Shown here in pieces: positions 59,979-64,000 of a stretch of DNA of 64,000 bases. The DNA is from Varanus komodoensis (taxonomy: Eukaryota; Chordata; Lepidosauria; Squamata; Varanidae): contig NW_025336598.1 of NCBI RefSeq assembly GCF_004798865.1, positions 10,109,908 through 10,173,907 of the forward strand, given 5' to 3'. The notes under the pieces are model-generated. The model saw only the letters and a program-made list of their open reading frames with translations. It was not told the DNA's origin and did no database searches. Both the position numbers and the translations under genes were made by a program. Numbering within the stretch: position 1 is the stretch's first letter; the number at the start of each line of letters is the position of its first letter.

Positions 59979-61210
59979 CACTTTTAGGTCTGGGTCAGAT
60001 TAGATGCATCACTTCAAGGTTAGTGAACCATTTAGAACTTTACCAAGCAGGTACAAGAGGTGGGATCAGAATTGTGGTGGGTGGCAGGGGTGGTTTTTCC
60101 TCTGCTGGACCAGGCTCTGGACCAGAGAATTGTGTACCACAAGAGAAAGCCAAAGGAGCTCGAGGGTGTGCGTACTCACTTGGAAATAAGCCCTGTCAAA
60201 GTGTGAGGGCCTGAACACCAAGCAGGTCTGCAAATCGTTTAATCATGTGTCGTTCTTCTTTAACTGCGATGAGAAGGGCAAGTGTAGGCTCAAGAGTTGA
60301 TCAAGAAAACTCAGGAGGAGAACAGAAGCTGTTGGGAGAGTTGTGCCATTTCCAGTAGGGATTCTTCCCATGTAGAAGAAATGAGTGAAGAAAGGCAGTG
60401 AGACTATTGGTTCTGCCTTGACATCACATGGGGCCTGGGTCTGCTTCCCTTCCCATACGGTGTATCTGGACAATGCACCTACTCAGTTGGAACAGTCTCA
60501 GCTACAGCTGTCCTGCATGATCAGGATTCACAATCACATGGAATGCAGCACACCTCACTCCCTTCTACATATGCAGTGCACAAGAAGGGGGCTTTTGTCA
60601 AATGCTTTTCCAGCACTGGGTATGACAGTGGCAACTGCACAGGTCTGTGATGATTCAGATTTTATACTGAAGAGTGAAATGTTTATATGCCACCCCTTTT
60701 GCCATTAGATATTGTAATTCAACTAAAGCAATGTTGCTTTCAAACAGTAATAAAACAAGCATATTCAAATATTCTAATTTTCTAAATGTAGAAGTCAGAA
60801 TTGATTGGTCTACAAAAGATGTTTTACCAGAGCTGAGCCCAATCCCTCAGATCTACCATGTTTGTTCCATCACACCTTTGGTTCCACTCAAATTCTCTCC
60901 CAGCAAAAAGAGAATTTCATACTACTGATAATGAAATCTGCATCTGCATCCTCACATTTTTCTTTCTGTACATTATCTCATTGAATTTTTGTTTTGATTT
61001 CTCCATTCTATACCTGCACTTCAGTCTGCAGCAAATTAATGGCAATTGTTAAAGCCTTACTATTCCTCTGTGTTAATAGTGCTGGTGCACTCCTGCAGAA
61101 ACAAAATCAGCATGCAGGAAGAGCATTATTATCTCCCATAAAACTGCTTTTAATATCCCCTCACTACGATTTAGTCCCCACTAGAGAGCTTGTGAACCCT
61201 TTACAAAAAG
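59979..61210. other. Intronic DNA without recognised elements
   Basis: Frames in this stretch overlap on several phases without a recognised domain. Confidence 0.45.
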
Positions 61211-61212
61211 TA

Positions 61213-61233
61213 ACCACCACCACCACCACCACC
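61213..61233. repeat. (ACC)7 trinucleotide repeat
   Basis: Seven ACC units. The bases after it (61240-61305) read AMHILAFKAHFKSLFKNPLPK, without a recognised family. Confidence 0.9.
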
Positions 61234-61463
61234 AGGGCAATGCATATTTTGGCTTTCAAGGCCCATTTCAAATCTTTGTTTAAAAATCCTCTTCCCAAAG
61301 GATAAATCCCTACCCAAGATAAAGATTTTTTAATGGCCTTTCGGTGTGAGTTTAGGAGTGGTTCAGTACAGAATAGGTTTTAATTGCAAAATGTCAAAAC
61401 ATTAAAAACAATTAAAAGTCCTAAATATTATCTTGCTATTGCAATTTTTCATGCAGCCTTCAT

Positions 61464-61480
61464 GGGGGGGGGGGGGGGGG
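61464..61480. repeat. G17 homopolymer
   Basis: Seventeen consecutive G residues followed by AGAGG. Length may be unstable or subject to sequencing error. Confidence 0.9.
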
Positions 61481-63302
<1,822 letters not shown>

Positions 63303-63308
63303 GTACGG

Positions 63309-64000
63309 AGAGGGTGGATTTGACCGGGTCCTGAATGGGGTTGCACTCCCTCTTAGGGACAAGGTCCGCAGCTTAGGAGTGCTCCTCGACCCGGAGCTTT
63401 CATTGGAAGCTCAGGTGAAAGCAGTGGCGAGGAGCGCTTTCCTTCAGCTTCGGCTGATTAATCAGCTGTGCCCCTACCTGGAGTATGACTGCCTGGCGAC
63501 GGAGACACACATGCTGGTGACTTCCCGCCTAGACTTCTGTAATGCGCTTTACGTGGGGCTTCCCTTGAAGACGGTCCAGATACTTCAGTTGGTTCAAAAT
63601 TGAGCTGCCAGGCTGCTGACGGGGACTGGGCGTTATGTTCACATGACTCCAGTTCTCCGTCAGCTTCACTGGCTTCCCATTGAAGTCCGGGCCCAATTCA
63701 AGGTGTTGGTGATGACCTATAAAGCCCTAAACGGCTTGGGTCCTGGTTACCTGAAGGAGCCCTTACATCCATATATGCCCAGCCGCCCCTTGAGATCTGC
63801 GGGAGAGGCCCTTCTCCGGGAACCCTCTGTGAAAGAAATTAGGAGGGTAGATACTTGGAGGAGGGCTTTCTCTGCGGTGGCGCCCAATCTATGGAATGCG
63901 CTCCCCAGAGAGGTCCGCCTGGCGCCGTCGTTATTTGTTTTTCGGCGCCAGGCGAAGACCTTTTTATTTAAACGTCATTTTAATTGTTAACAATATTTGC
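63309..64000 (+). mobile_element. CR1/L2-group LINE 3' end, best-preserved copy, runs off the window
   Basis: One frame, broken only by TGA at 63601-63603, encodes the post-RT carboxy region. It runs from FDRVLNGVALPLRDKVRSLG and RSAFLQLRLINQLCPYLEYD to LDFCNALYVGLPLKTVQILQ, then LHWLPIEVRAQFKVLVMTYK, AFSAVAPNLWNALPREVRLA and FRRQAKTFLFKRHFNC. The natural stop is at 63988-63990. The TGA replaces what is usually CGA or GCA in the QN-[R/A]-AARLLTG block, so CpG decay is a likely cause. The 3' UTR continues beyond the window; its expected form is seen at 10200-10372. CpG content is high, so it is probably younger than the other copies here. Confidence 0.93.

Overview
This window is vertebrate nuclear DNA, most likely from a squamate reptile (lizard, gecko or snake). 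The evidence is the mixture of repeats: several BovB-type RTE LINEs, many 3' ends of a CR1/L2-group LINE, two CR1 3' ends, tRNA-derived SINEs and short palindromic repeats. The squamate assignment is an inference from this repeat mixture, not from a diagnostic gene. There are no bacterial operons, CRISPR arrays or rRNA genes.

Only one host-gene segment is convincing: a 173-bp exon on the minus strand (7377-7549). It encodes part of the dimerisation domain of LDB2 (LIM domain-binding protein 2, CLIM1), with matching splice signals and phase. By comparison with the vertebrate protein, positions 1-7376 would be the intron after this exon and 7550-64000 the intron before it. I looked for the neighbouring LDB2 exons on the minus strand and did not find them, so the window would be almost entirely intronic.

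Layout: 1-1704, 3' two-thirds of a decayed BovB; 1705-7376, intron with a G-quadruplex candidate, a pentamer repeat, a SINE and an 18-bp perfect hairpin; 7377-7549, LDB2 exon; 7550-18300, intron with LINE tails, an antisense CR1/L2-group LINE (11.1-12.2 kb) and a possible LTR remnant; 18.9-20.6 kb, scrambled RTE-like LINE pieces; 20.6-35.6 kb, intron with short LINE, CR1 and SINE fragments; 35.7-39.4 kb, an antisense CR1/L2-group LINE carrying two later insertions (a BovB and an unassigned 526-bp element); 43.5-44.7 kb, an unusual two-part BovB insertion inside one target-site duplication; 49.1-51.0 kb, a CR1/L2-group LINE split by a solo LTR; 59.7 kb, a CR1 3' end; 63.2-64.0 kb, a long AT/GT microsatellite followed by a relatively young CR1/L2-group LINE 3' end.

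The longest open frames other than the exon are retrotransposon pieces or their antisense shadows. I found no new gene system. The most unusual observations are the dimeric BovB insertion, the BovB that landed on the catalytic YADD site of an older LINE, the perfect hairpin about 650 bp from the LDB2 exon, and the LTR-in-LINE nest.
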